Origin: Gemmatimonadota bacterium | Lineage (GTDB): Bacteria > Latescibacterota > UBA2968 > UBA8231 | Direction of reading: 5' to 3' | Assembly: GCA_028875335.1 (NCBI GenBank) | Contig: JAPPEF010000125.1 | Coordinates: forward strand, 1 to 44,957 | Length of the DNA stretch: 44,957 nt | In this document: piece after piece, positions 1 through 7,769 of the stretch | How positions within the stretch are numbered: the first letter of the stretch is position 1 | How the letters are laid out: each line of letters begins with the position of its first letter | Translations under genes and position numbers: made by a program | The notes under the pieces: generated by a model | Database searches by the model: none | Told to the model about the DNA's origin: nothing | The model's input: only the letters and a program-made list of their open reading frames with translations

Positions 1-1
1 G

Positions 2-58
2 CTGATTGAGCGGATCCACTTCAATGCCCACCGATTCGAGGGCCGTTACCCCCAGTAG
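2..58 (+). CDS. C-terminal tail of an unidentified protein (partial)
   Basis: Frame 2 is open from the window edge and ends in TAG at 56-58. The last 18 residues read LIERIHFNAHRFEGRYPQ, which has normal protein composition. Too little is present to name a family, and it could be chance because only 18 codons are visible. Confidence 0.35.
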   Translation: MIERIHFNAHRFEGRYPQ

Positions 59-99
59 CGGCTCGGCGTCATCCGCGCCGAACGGTCGCCGTGCCGTCG

Positions 100-142
100 A
101 GCGAAGGGGTGTGTTGCCGCGAAGAAACAGCGTCGTTGGCGC
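100..142 (+). repeat. Diverged 43-bp direct repeat, copy 1
   Basis: This stretch matches 794-836 at about 38 of 43 positions; both contain GGTGTGTTGCCGCG. The two copies flank the coiled-coil gene. The region 59-264 otherwise shows no convincing gene, only a weak upstream extension of the coiled-coil frame. Confidence 0.6.
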
Positions 143-264
143 AAGGTAACAGCACAGCGCCTATGGCACCTATCGCGGCCAGAAAGAACGGGCGGCTGCC
201 CGGCATGGTCCACCTTTTGCTTGGAGAGGACGAATGCGTACCTTTACCCAAGGAGAAATTGCTC

Positions 265-777
265 ATGGCCGAACAGCCGTCCTCTCCAGTCCCGCCTGCG
301 GAATCCACACTCGCCCTCAGCTTCCTGCGCGAGGACATCCAAGATGTACGCCATGACGTGCGTCAGACCAACGAGCGCATTGACGCCCTGCGCACTGAGA
401 TAAGCGGGCGCATTGACGCCCTGCGCACCGAGACGAGCGGGCACATCGGTGCCCTACGCACCGAGATGAACGATCGTTTCGATCAGATGAGCGGGCGTAT
501 TGACGCCCTGCACACCGAGACGAATGATCGTTTCGATCAGATGAGCGGGCGTATTGACGCCCTGCGCACCGAGACGAACGGGCGTTTCGATCAAATTAAC
601 GGGCGTTTCGATCAGATGAACGATCAGACGAATGGGCGTTTCGATCAGACGAACGGACGTATTGACGAGTTAGGCAAACAACTCGATTCGCGCCACGCGC
701 GGATGATGACCATGCTCATCACCTGCACCGGCATCCTCGTCACCGCCCTAGGGACGGCCGTGGCAGTGCTCAAGTAA
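265..777 (+). CDS. Small coiled-coil protein with C-terminal membrane anchor
   Basis: This 170-residue protein has no recognisable enzyme domain. Residues about 25-140 are an array of short repeats, 11-residue units (GRIDALRTETN) alternating with 7-residue units (GRFDQMN), giving mixed hendecad and heptad periodicity typical of a long coiled coil. The last ~25 residues (MMTMLITCTGILVTALG) form one hydrophobic segment, so the protein is probably tail-anchored with the coil in the cytoplasm. I chose ATG 265 because AAGGAG lies 9 nt upstream; an upstream start at 91 has no such site and adds low-quality sequence. The repeats are also visible at DNA level, so the length may vary between strains. 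The coil resembles short DUF1640-like or tail-fibre-like coils only in general form; I do not assign a function. Confidence 0.75.
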   Translation: MAEQPSSPVPPAESTLALSFLREDIQDVRHDVRQTNERIDALRTEISGRIDALRTETSGHIGALRTEMNDRFDQMSGRIDALHTETNDRFDQMSGRIDALRTETNGRFDQINGRFDQMNDQTNGRFDQTNGRIDELGKQLDSRHARMMTMLITCTGILVTALGTAVAVLK

Positions 778-793
778 GCCTCCGGCTCGGCCA

Positions 794-837
794 AGCGAAG
801 AGGTGTGTTGCCGCGGAGAAACCGCGCCGTTGGTGCG
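794..837 (+). repeat. Diverged 43-bp direct repeat, copy 2
   Basis: Second copy of the sequence at 100-142, lying 17 bp after the coiled-coil stop codon. The differences are mostly transitions, which suggests an old duplication or a short family of dispersed elements. Confidence 0.6.
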
Positions 838-851
838 CTTGATTCTAAATT

Positions 852-1556
852 CTAAGATCGCACAGCGTAGAGCCTGTTTATTGCTGCCAGAGACACCAGC
901 TTGGAATAGTGATACACCTGCTCGTCGCCTACGCGGGTCGGCGCTTCGAGGACGAAGTCGGCAAAGTGCGGCGCATTGAAGACCACAAAGGCTAGGGATA
1001 GGCCATCGATGTGGCGGGCACGGCGCTGGCTCAGGTCTGGGAAGGCCACCGGGCCGGTGTCCACTTGGTAGATATCGTTGGCGCGGTTGGTATTCATGGT
1101 TTTTACCGGGTATTCCATAATCGCCTGCAACCTGGTTTCCTCATTTCGCACTTGGGTCTGAGCGACGATTGGCATTGAGTCGTAAGTCGCTTCGCGCACC
1201 GCCGCATCGCTGGTCAGTTCCTCCACATCGCTCCCGACAATCAGATGGTACTGTTGCCCGTCCCAACACTCCTCTGAGCGGCGGATTTCTCGATAGGTGT
1301 CGCGTAGGTTGGCGTGACGCCGATAGATGACTGACCACTCCGGGCCAAAGACGGGTAGGAAGTCGTAGTTATCCTCGTGCAGAAGATTGTCTTTGGCAAA
1401 GGTGTGCTCGCTCTTGCACGACCCCACCTGCACGTAATCCTCGCTCTGGCCAGAGGCCTCGTCGATGATGCGCGTCCGCGACTCGACCCAAAACCGCACT
1501 TCGTTTTCCGGCTCGTTGCCGATTAAAAACGAGCGCCCGTAGTCTAGTGGTGTCAT
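852..1556 (-). CDS. Conserved-looking hypothetical protein, 234 aa
   Basis: I do not recognise this family. The protein is soluble, acidic and rich in aromatic residues, with no signal peptide or membrane segment. The ATG at 1556 follows a good ribosome site (GGAGG, 7 nt upstream), and the frame has normal composition throughout, so it is very likely expressed. Several Trp, Tyr and Arg residues and a C-terminal LYAVRS are visible, but no catalytic motif. It is divergent from the HpaI-type aldolase gene starting at 1726, so the 170-bp gap could hold promoters for both. Confidence 0.7.
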   Translation of the reverse strand: MTPLDYGRSFLIGNEPENEVRFWVESRTRIIDEASGQSEDYVQVGSCKSEHTFAKDNLLHEDNYDFLPVFGPEWSVIYRRHANLRDTYREIRRSEECWDGQQYHLIVGSDVEELTSDAAVREATYDSMPIVAQTQVRNEETRLQAIMEYPVKTMNTNRANDIYQVDTGPVAFPDLSQRRARHIDGLSLAFVVFNAPHFADFVLEAPTRVGDEQVYHYSKLVSLAAINRLYAVRS

Positions 1557-1725
1557 GTAGCGCCTCCTTTGGAAGTTGGCTGAAAACGCCCGGCGGCAAA
1601 AGTATCCGCAGATAACGCAGATGAACGCAGAGGCGGGATGAGAGGATGGCCTCTACGGTGGAAGGTTGGGACGCGGGGAAAATAAAGCTACATTAGAGCG
1701 ACTTCAAGCAAGAGAAACGATTCCC

Positions 1726-2511
1726 ATGACCTTAAAAATCACTGACGATGTATTCTTAGATCAGGCCGGTCGCCCGCGGCGGATTCGCGGCGTCACTGTC
1801 AACAGCGCCTCGCCCCTGCTCGTCTCGCTGGCGGCGCAAGTCGGTTTTGAAGCGGTGTGGATCGAAAGCGAACATGGCCCGGTCGGCTTTGAGCGGGCCG
1901 AAACCTTGTGCTTGGCCGCGGAGGCTGGCGGCATTTTCCCGCTCATTCGCCTGCCCGATGGCGAGCGCCACCACGTGCTGCGGGCACTCGAAATCGGGGC
2001 GCGGATCATTCTCGTCCCTATGGTAGATGATGCGGCCTACGCGCGCCGCATCGTCGAGGTGGGCAAGTACCCGCCGTTGGGCCGACGCGGCTTCAACGTG
2101 CGCACGCGCGGCATGGGTTTTGGCATGGAAGACTTGCACGACGTCCTAGCCCGCGCCAATGCGCGCACCCACCTTTTTGTCCAGATCGAGACCGTGGAGG
2201 CCGTGGCGAATGTCGATGAAATACTCGCGGTGGAGGGCCTCTCCGGGATCTTCATGGGCCCAGGGGACCTAGCGGTCGATATGGGCTGCACCGGCCAGAT
2301 GGGCGATCCAGAGTTGCGCGAGGCCGTGCTCTCGTGCTTGGCCAAGGCGCGGGCCGCCGGCAAGTTGAGCGGTATTTTCACCTTGCCGGGGCCACTGCTT
2401 ACGGCCGCGATGGACGCGGGCTGCGACTTGGTAATCTGCGGCGGGGACGTGATGAATCTGGGCGCGGCTTGGAGCGAATTGCTGTGCCAGATCCCGGCCG
2501 AGCGCGAGTGA
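1726..2511 (+). CDS. HpcH/HpaI-type class II aldolase
   Basis: A 261-residue protein of the HpcH/HpaI aldolase/citrate lyase family, close to the usual ~255 residues. These metal-dependent TIM-barrel enzymes make or cleave C-C bonds between pyruvate (or a similar oxo acid) and an aldehyde. Visible family marks are WIESEHGP near residue 45, the metal-site VQIET near 150 and the GIFMGPGDLAVDMG segment near 185. I chose ATG 1726 because homologues start just before a strand like this; an upstream extension in the same frame has no support. The ribosome site is weak (AGAGAAA). It is convergent with the transaldolase-like gene, with only 8 bp between their stops. The exact substrate cannot be read from sequence. 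Confidence 0.88.
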   Translation: MTLKITDDVFLDQAGRPRRIRGVTVNSASPLLVSLAAQVGFEAVWIESEHGPVGFERAETLCLAAEAGGIFPLIRLPDGERHHVLRALEIGARIILVPMVDDAAYARRIVEVGKYPPLGRRGFNVRTRGMGFGMEDLHDVLARANARTHLFVQIETVEAVANVDEILAVEGLSGIFMGPGDLAVDMGCTGQMGDPELREAVLSCLAKARAAGKLSGIFTLPGPLLTAAMDAGCDLVICGGDVMNLGAAWSELLCQIPAERE

Positions 2512-2519
2512 GGGCGCGG

Positions 2520-3251
2520 TCAATCAGAGCGCACCGGCACGCCTTCCAACAAGCCGCTCTGGTGCATGTCGACCCACTCGTCCATAAAGGTTTTGTTCCA
2601 CTGCGCGGTCAGCGGGTGATCCATCATGTCGCGGTACACCGTCCACATGGTGACGAGTTCGTCGGCCCCGTCGCGGAAGGCGGCATGAGCGGTCTCTACC
2701 GAGCGGATGAGGGCGGCCATGATGAATGGACGCTGATCCCAGCCGCTGAACACCTGCGTGCATTCGCGGATCAGCTTGGTCGGGTCGCCGCCCACTTCCT
2801 TGACCGGTTCGCAAAAAGGCAGGATGTGGTTAGCCCCGGCTTGGGCGACGGCCACAGCTTGCGTCAGCGAGAACACCGTGGTGCAGAAGGTCTCGACGCC
2901 TTGATCCTTGAGGATGCTAAATGCCTTGAGTCCGTTGACGTTGCAGGGGATCTTGAGAATGATCTGCTCCGACATGTTGGTAAAAACTTGCCCGACTTCT
3001 AACAGCTCTTCAACGCAATGGCCGTCGATTTCCATTACCACGGGCTTGTCGGTGAGCTTGAGGTATTGCTCTATCAGGCTGATGACCGAGCCGTATTGTT
3101 TGGCGTATTGGTTGAGCACCACCGTGTTGGTGACGATTCCGGCGATTCCGAGGGGCATCCACTCTTTTAGTTCGTCGGGCGAGCCAGCCAGCCAGATGGT
3201 TGGGCCGCGGCCTTGAGCGCGGGCGGTGGGAACGGGTCCATTTGCTGCCAT
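2520..3251 (-). CDS. Transaldolase-like (TalC/FSA type) aldolase
   Basis: A 243-residue class I aldolase of the small transaldolase / fructose-6-phosphate aldolase type. The Schiff-base lysine is Lys100 in ILKIPC; VTNTVVLNQY near 40 matches the family's TTNPSL strand, and TTVFSLTQAVAVAQAGANHILPF near 125 matches the TAIFSLAQA barrel segment. The sequence is divergent and about 25 residues longer at the N-terminus than typical TalC, so the substrate may not be fructose 6-phosphate. The start ATG at 3251 has AGGAG about 8 nt upstream. It is transcribed away from the flavin oxidoreductase gene at 3347, sharing a 95-bp divergent promoter region. Confidence 0.85.
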   Translation of the reverse strand: MAANGPVPTARAQGRGPTIWLAGSPDELKEWMPLGIAGIVTNTVVLNQYAKQYGSVISLIEQYLKLTDKPVVMEIDGHCVEELLEVGQVFTNMSEQIILKIPCNVNGLKAFSILKDQGVETFCTTVFSLTQAVAVAQAGANHILPFCEPVKEVGGDPTKLIRECTQVFSGWDQRPFIMAALIRSVETAHAAFRDGADELVTMWTVYRDMMDHPLTAQWNKTFMDEWVDMHQSGLLEGVPVRSD

Positions 3252-3346
3252 GACAGGTCTCCTGTGGTTTTTAATGGGCGTTGACAGGTGGGCGAATATA
3301 GAAAAAACGCACTGCGAAAGCGAGTAAGTAAACGAGAGGAGAGTCC

Positions 3347-4498
3347 GTGAAATTCGACTACTTTTACGGCGGGCACGTCGCCATGGACGATTTGGGATTT
3401 GCCGGCCAGCCGGTGGATGAGCGGATCGAAGCGGACGAGCACCTCGCCTCGGTCTTTGCCGAAGCTCGTGCCATGGCGGAGTTGATGGACGCAGTCGGCT
3501 ACGACACCCTGTGGTTGGCTGAGCACCACTTCCAGCGCGACGGCTACGGCGGCATCCCCAATATCCCGATGCTGGCCGTCTATTTGGCCCAGCACACGCA
3601 ACGGCTCCACTTGGGCAGCATGTTCAACACCGTGCCGACGTGGCACCCGCTGCGGCTGGCCGAGGACTTTGCCCTCGCCGATATCCTCACCGAGGGCCGC
3701 TTCCGCTTTGGCATTGGCCGCGGTTACATTGGCCGCGAACTGGCCACTTTGGGCGCGCCGCTCGAAGGCGACCCGGCCAACCGCGCCCTCTTTGAGGAGC
3801 AAGTCGAGATCCTCTTCAAGGCGTGGAACGAGCCGTCGTTTGCCCATTGCGGCCCGCACTACGAGTTGCCGGCTAAGGTCGCGCATCGCCGAGGTACGCT
3901 CGCGGAAATCACCTTAGTGCCGCGACCGCGCAACCGGCCAGTCGAGTGCTGGCAGCCCATCTTCAGCGCCAACCCGCGCGGCATTGCGTTTATGATTAAG
4001 CACGGGATCAAGGGCGTGGTGCCCGGCGGTGGAAGGGCGATGGAAATCGCCGAGCGCTGGCGCGATGAGTTGACCCGTGCAGGCCGCGACGCCGCATTGG
4101 GCGCAGGGCTGGCATTGGTGCTACAAGTCCACTTGGCCGACACCCAAGAGCAGGCGATCCACGAGGCTGGGGTTTGGTTTGAGGAACAGCTCAAGGTGCT
4201 GGCTCCCTTGGGCCGGATGCCGACGCTGACTGAGGCGCAAATCGCAGCCACGTACGACGGGGCGGCAGCGGCGCAGGCCGGCCTGCCGACTGTGCATGAC
4301 TTGGTGCGCGAGGGGGCGTGGATCTGCGGGCCGCCCGAACACGTGGCCGCACGGCTCGCCGAAATCCAAGCGCAATTGCCCGGCTTGGAGCGCGTGACTA
4401 TTGGTGCCGGGGCGCTGGGCATCCCACCGGAGGCGATCCGGCAAACCATTGAGTGGTTTGGCCGCGACGTGTTGCCACAATTTGAGGAGGCATTGTGA
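3347..4498 (+). CDS. LLM-class flavin-dependent oxidoreductase
   Basis: A 383-residue luciferase-like monooxygenase (bacterial luciferase TIM-barrel superfamily), which uses FMNH2 or F420H2 to oxidise or reduce organic substrates. Family features are LWLAEHHFQRDGYGG near residue 48, the early-barrel strand RLHLGSMFNTVPTWHPLRLAEDFA near 90, and FRFGIGRGYIGRE near 123. The start is GTG 3347, preceded by GAGAGGAGAG. The stop overlaps the next gene's GTG by 4 bp (GTGA), with a GAGGAGG ribosome site inside this gene's end, so the two are translationally coupled. The partner is an HpaI-like aldolase with an added domain, so the two probably act in one catabolic route. The substrate is unknown. Confidence 0.88.
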   Translation: MKFDYFYGGHVAMDDLGFAGQPVDERIEADEHLASVFAEARAMAELMDAVGYDTLWLAEHHFQRDGYGGIPNIPMLAVYLAQHTQRLHLGSMFNTVPTWHPLRLAEDFALADILTEGRFRFGIGRGYIGRELATLGAPLEGDPANRALFEEQVEILFKAWNEPSFAHCGPHYELPAKVAHRRGTLAEITLVPRPRNRPVECWQPIFSANPRGIAFMIKHGIKGVVPGGGRAMEIAERWRDELTRAGRDAALGAGLALVLQVHLADTQEQAIHEAGVWFEEQLKVLAPLGRMPTLTEAQIAATYDGAAAAQAGLPTVHDLVREGAWICGPPEHVAARLAEIQAQLPGLERVTIGAGALGIPPEAIRQTIEWFGRDVLPQFEEAL

Positions 4499-5658
4499 AA
4501 ACCAACCAAACCAAGGCCGCCCTGCTCGGGGGGGCGACCGTGGAGATAGTCGAGATCAACCGGATCTTCGACCCGGTCGTAGTCGAGCTCGCGGCCCAAG
4601 CAGGATTTGGCTGTGTCTGGATCGACATGGAGCATTCCCATCTCGGGCTAGACGGGCTATCGCAGCTAATTTTGGCGGCGCGGGCCACGGGGGTCGATAC
4701 GGTGGTCCGCATCCCCAAAGGGCCGTACAACCAAGTGATCAAGCCATTAGAATTGGGATCTGGAGGATTGGTTTGGCCCCACTGCAAGAGCGCGGACGAA
4801 GCGCGGGCCTTCGTGCAGATGGCCAAGTTCCGGCCGCTGGGCTTGCGCGGCTTGGGCTGTGGCCGGGATTCGGACTACGGTACGCTGGACCCCGCTGAGT
4901 ACATGGGCAGGGCCGATGCCGATACTATGTTGGGCGTGATGATCGAAGACGCCGAGGGCGTGGAGGAAGTAGAAGCGATTGCCGCAATCGAAGGGATTGA
5001 CTTGCTCTTTGTGGGGCCGAGCGACTTGGCGCACAGCTACGGCGTCGAGCGCAAGGGAGTTCCCCACATAGACCACGAGCGCGTACTGGCGGCCTTTGAC
5101 CGCGTGGGGGCAGCTTGCGCGGCCAACGGCAAGGCCATGGGTACGGCCGTCGGCCCGGGCGAGTCCATGCGCCGCGTGGTCGCCAAAGGCACGCGCTGGC
5201 TCAACTGCTGCCACGATATGTCGGCTCTCACCAGCGGCTTGCGCAGCGCGCGGCAAGCGACCATTGGGGCGAAGCAACGCACGATCACCCAGCAGTTGTT
5301 GGAATTGTATCACAGGGGAGAACTGGACCTGGGCGACGTATCCGGCACAGCCAAGCGGCACGACTTTAGCCGGAGCATGGTCAATCATTTGGCAAGCTTT
5401 GTCCAGCACAAGACAAAGTGCGTCGAAGCCTTGCCCGAAGTCGCTCCGTTAGTTGAGCGCATGGAGCAGGCTCTCGTGGATGGACGGCGAGGCTTGGCGT
5501 TGACCGATGCCTATTACGTCTGCTTGGCGGTGCAAAATCTGCCCAAAGAGCGTTGGCTAGAAGCGCTGCAAGCGACGTTTGATCGCTGGGAGCACGCTGC
5601 TACAGGCTCCTTTAAGGCGTTTTTTGACGAGGTTAAAGAACGTCTGCAGGCCGAGTAG
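4495..5658 (+). CDS. HpcH/HpaI-type aldolase with extra C-terminal helical domain
   Basis: Residues 1-255 are an HpcH/HpaI-family aldolase: CVWIDMEHSHLG near 40 carries the catalytic His-containing loop, VMIEDAEGVEEVEAI near 150 the metal-binding Glu, and IDLLFVGPSDLAHSYG near 170 the substrate loop. The family usually ends near 255, but this protein runs to 387. The extra ~125 residues look helical and amphipathic, with Trp and Lys-rich segments, and contain no motif I recognise. The start is GTG 4495, overlapping the previous gene's stop. No frameshift or start signal separates the two halves, so this is a real fusion rather than two genes. It may bind a partner, a nucleic acid or the flavin enzyme encoded upstream. 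Confidence 0.85.
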   Translation: MKTNQTKAALLGGATVEIVEINRIFDPVVVELAAQAGFGCVWIDMEHSHLGLDGLSQLILAARATGVDTVVRIPKGPYNQVIKPLELGSGGLVWPHCKSADEARAFVQMAKFRPLGLRGLGCGRDSDYGTLDPAEYMGRADADTMLGVMIEDAEGVEEVEAIAAIEGIDLLFVGPSDLAHSYGVERKGVPHIDHERVLAAFDRVGAACAANGKAMGTAVGPGESMRRVVAKGTRWLNCCHDMSALTSGLRSARQATIGAKQRTITQQLLELYHRGELDLGDVSGTAKRHDFSRSMVNHLASFVQHKTKCVEALPEVAPLVERMEQALVDGRRGLALTDAYYVCLAVQNLPKERWLEALQATFDRWEHAATGSFKAFFDEVKERLQAE

Positions 5659-5677
5659 GGCTAGCACCGGCCCTAAG

Positions 5678-6448
5678 TCAGATCGCGACCCCGCCGCAGA
5701 CGGAAATGCACTGGCCGGTTACGTAATCCGAGAGGTCGGTTGCCAAAAATTCCACTACCTTGGCGCAGTCTTCTGGCTTGCCGAAGCGACCGAGCGGGAT
5801 GTGGTCGGCTGCGCCCTCTCCTGCGCCCATGCCCTCGGCGATTTTGCGCGAACTGAGGATGTAGCCGGGTGCAATGCAGTTGACGTTGACTCCATAAGGC
5901 CCCAACTCCTTGGCCAAGACCTTGGTGTAGTGAGCGACTCCAGCCTTGGCGATGCTGTACGGCGGCCCTCCCTCGGTGCCCCGCAACCCAGCCAACGAGG
6001 AGATGTTGATGATTTTGCCGCTGCGCTGGCGCTGCATAGGCTCTTTTGCCGCCAAGCAGCAGTGGACCGCGCTCATCAGGTTGATTTCCATGATGAAGCG
6101 GAAGTACTCCTCTTCCGAGGGTTCGCCCGGTGGGCTCAAGCCGCCACCGGCGTTGTTGACCAGAATGTCGAGGCGGCCCCATTCGCTTGCGATGCGGTTG
6201 ACGACCTCAGCGGCAGCGGCCTTTTGCGACACGTCGGCCTCTATGCCGAGGGAACGACAGCCGAGGTTGCGGATTTCGTCGACGACCGTGTCTGCGCTTA
6301 GCTTTTCGTCGTATTGCCTGGCCGAAGCTAGATTGACATCGTTGACCACTACATCGGCTCCAAGCTGAGCTAGGCGCAAGGCGTACGACCGCCCTAAGCC
6401 GCGGCCGGCACCGGTCACTAGGGCGACCTTGTCGGTGAGCTTTTTCAT
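5678..6448 (-). CDS. SDR-family NAD(P)-dependent oxidoreductase
   Basis: A 256-residue classical short-chain dehydrogenase/reductase, normal length. It shows the cofactor motif TGAGRGLG (residues 12-19), the NNAGG strand (98-102), the catalytic Ser in INISS (about 150) and Tyr164/Lys168 in YSIAK. Asp near 37 (VNDVN) suggests preference for NAD(H). The C-terminal GQCISVCGG is the usual SDR end. The ATG at 6448 has AGGAGG about 7 nt upstream. It lies 12 bp downstream of a Gfo/Idh dehydrogenase on the same strand, so the two are probably co-transcribed and oxidise successive sugar or polyol intermediates. The substrate is not determinable. Confidence 0.92.
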   Translation of the reverse strand: MKKLTDKVALVTGAGRGLGRSYALRLAQLGADVVVNDVNLASARQYDEKLSADTVVDEIRNLGCRSLGIEADVSQKAAAAEVVNRIASEWGRLDILVNNAGGGLSPPGEPSEEEYFRFIMEINLMSAVHCCLAAKEPMQRQRSGKIINISSLAGLRGTEGGPPYSIAKAGVAHYTKVLAKELGPYGVNVNCIAPGYILSSRKIAEGMGAGEGAADHIPLGRFGKPEDCAKVVEFLATDLSDYVTGQCISVCGGVAI

Positions 6449-6460
6449 TTTGGCCTCCTG

Positions 6461-7693
6461 TTAGCCGATGCCCAGTGCCGCGTCGATTTCGGCTTGGTAC
6501 TCATAGACGGCTCCGCTTTCTACCTCGCTGAGCTGCACCGTCCGCCCCAGCCGACTCGACTCGAAAATCGCGTACACCGCGGCCACGTCTTTTAGGCCCT
6601 CCATTCCATTCACTTCGATTTCTCGCCCGTTGAGAATGGCCTCGGCTAGTTCAAAGTACTCTAGCGCCAGCAGTTTCCAGTCGATATCTTGGTCGGCGAC
6701 TCGCTCGGGGAAAAAGTGTTCGGCCAGTGGCTCTAGGGCGAACGCTTCTGCGTCAGCCACGAGCGCGGCGTGGTCGAGCGTTGTGCCGTCGGCCCTCTGC
6801 AAGCACGCCCTGGCACCGCGCGTGCCAAATCCCTGCATCACGCCCTCAGACCCGAAGATGACCTCGCCGCCGCAAGAGCCGTATCCCCCTAGGCCCACTA
6901 CCCAGTTGACCGCGATGCCGCTCTCCATCCGAAACATCGCCATAGAGGTGTCTTCGGCCGTGGCGTGGACTTGCTGCTCCATCTCAGTGAAGCGGGTTCG
7001 GTAAAACTCATAGGGCGAGTTGACGTCCTTGGCCTTGTGGCGCACGGGCGAGGCTAACTCGACGGACCCGTAGGCTTCCTTGATGTCCCCGAGTTGGTAG
7101 CGGATCATGTCGGTGAAATGGACGCCCAGATCCAACAGCAGCCCGCCCCGATCCTTCATGTGCCGCCAAGGCGTGATAAACACTTCGCGATGCGGGGCCA
7201 GCGAGTGGAAGATCGCCATGTAGGGGCGGCCAATGGCCCCTTGCTCCAGCAGGTGATGCACCAGCCGCGACGAGGGATCGCGGCGGTAATTTTCCGCCAC
7301 CGACAGGACGCACTGGTTGCGCTGGGCGGCCTCGATCATCTGCTGGCAGCCCTTGACGGTAATGGCCATGGGCTTTTCCACCATTACGTGCAACCCCAGA
7401 TCGAGTGCTTGACAGACCACGGCGTGATGCACCGACGGATCCACTACGACATCCACGGCCATTAGGTCGGGGACTTCGCGGTGCATGGTTTCGAGGTCAG
7501 TAAACACCGCAGGCCGCTGGCCCACGAGCTTTTCTGCTTCTGTGGCTGCCAGTTCGGCGTTGTCGCGCCGGATGTCGCATACGGCGACCAACTCTACATT
7601 GTCAAACGGGGTTTTGGCGAGGGTCCCCAAGCCGTAGAGGTGCCGCGTTCCCATACCTCCGCAGCCGACCAATGCCAGTCTTATTTTGTCCAA
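6461..7693 (-). CDS. Gfo/Idh/MocA-family oxidoreductase
   Basis: A NAD(P)-dependent dehydrogenase of the glucose-fructose oxidoreductase / inositol dehydrogenase family. It has the Rossmann motif GCGGMGTRH near residue 10, the EKP motif (about 106-108) that positions the cofactor, and the two-domain layout. I chose the TTG at 7693 (410 aa), 5 nt after AGGAGG, because homologues begin at the IRLALVG strand; a TTG 57 nt upstream is possible but adds unsupported sequence. The DUF6785 membrane gene lies 77 bp upstream on the same strand, which suggests a transport-plus-oxidation unit. Likely substrates are cyclitols or sugar derivatives, by family only. Confidence 0.88.
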   Translation of the reverse strand: MDKIRLALVGCGGMGTRHLYGLGTLAKTPFDNVELVAVCDIRRDNAELAATEAEKLVGQRPAVFTDLETMHREVPDLMAVDVVVDPSVHHAVVCQALDLGLHVMVEKPMAITVKGCQQMIEAAQRNQCVLSVAENYRRDPSSRLVHHLLEQGAIGRPYMAIFHSLAPHREVFITPWRHMKDRGGLLLDLGVHFTDMIRYQLGDIKEAYGSVELASPVRHKAKDVNSPYEFYRTRFTEMEQQVHATAEDTSMAMFRMESGIAVNWVVGLGGYGSCGGEVIFGSEGVMQGFGTRGARACLQRADGTTLDHAALVADAEAFALEPLAEHFFPERVADQDIDWKLLALEYFELAEAILNGREIEVNGMEGLKDVAAVYAIFESSRLGRTVQLSEVESGAVYEYQAEIDAALGIG

Positions 7694-7769
7694 AGTCGCC
7701 TCCTTTTTTGAGTGGACGAACAAATAAATGTTGCGGCCAGCGGCGAGCAACCCGATTGTTCACCGCTGC

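Noticed and set aside
2334..3002. 222-residue plus-strand ORF antisense to the transaldolase-like gene
   Set aside because: Both genes it overlaps have clear family motifs in their own frames; this frame has shadow-like composition.
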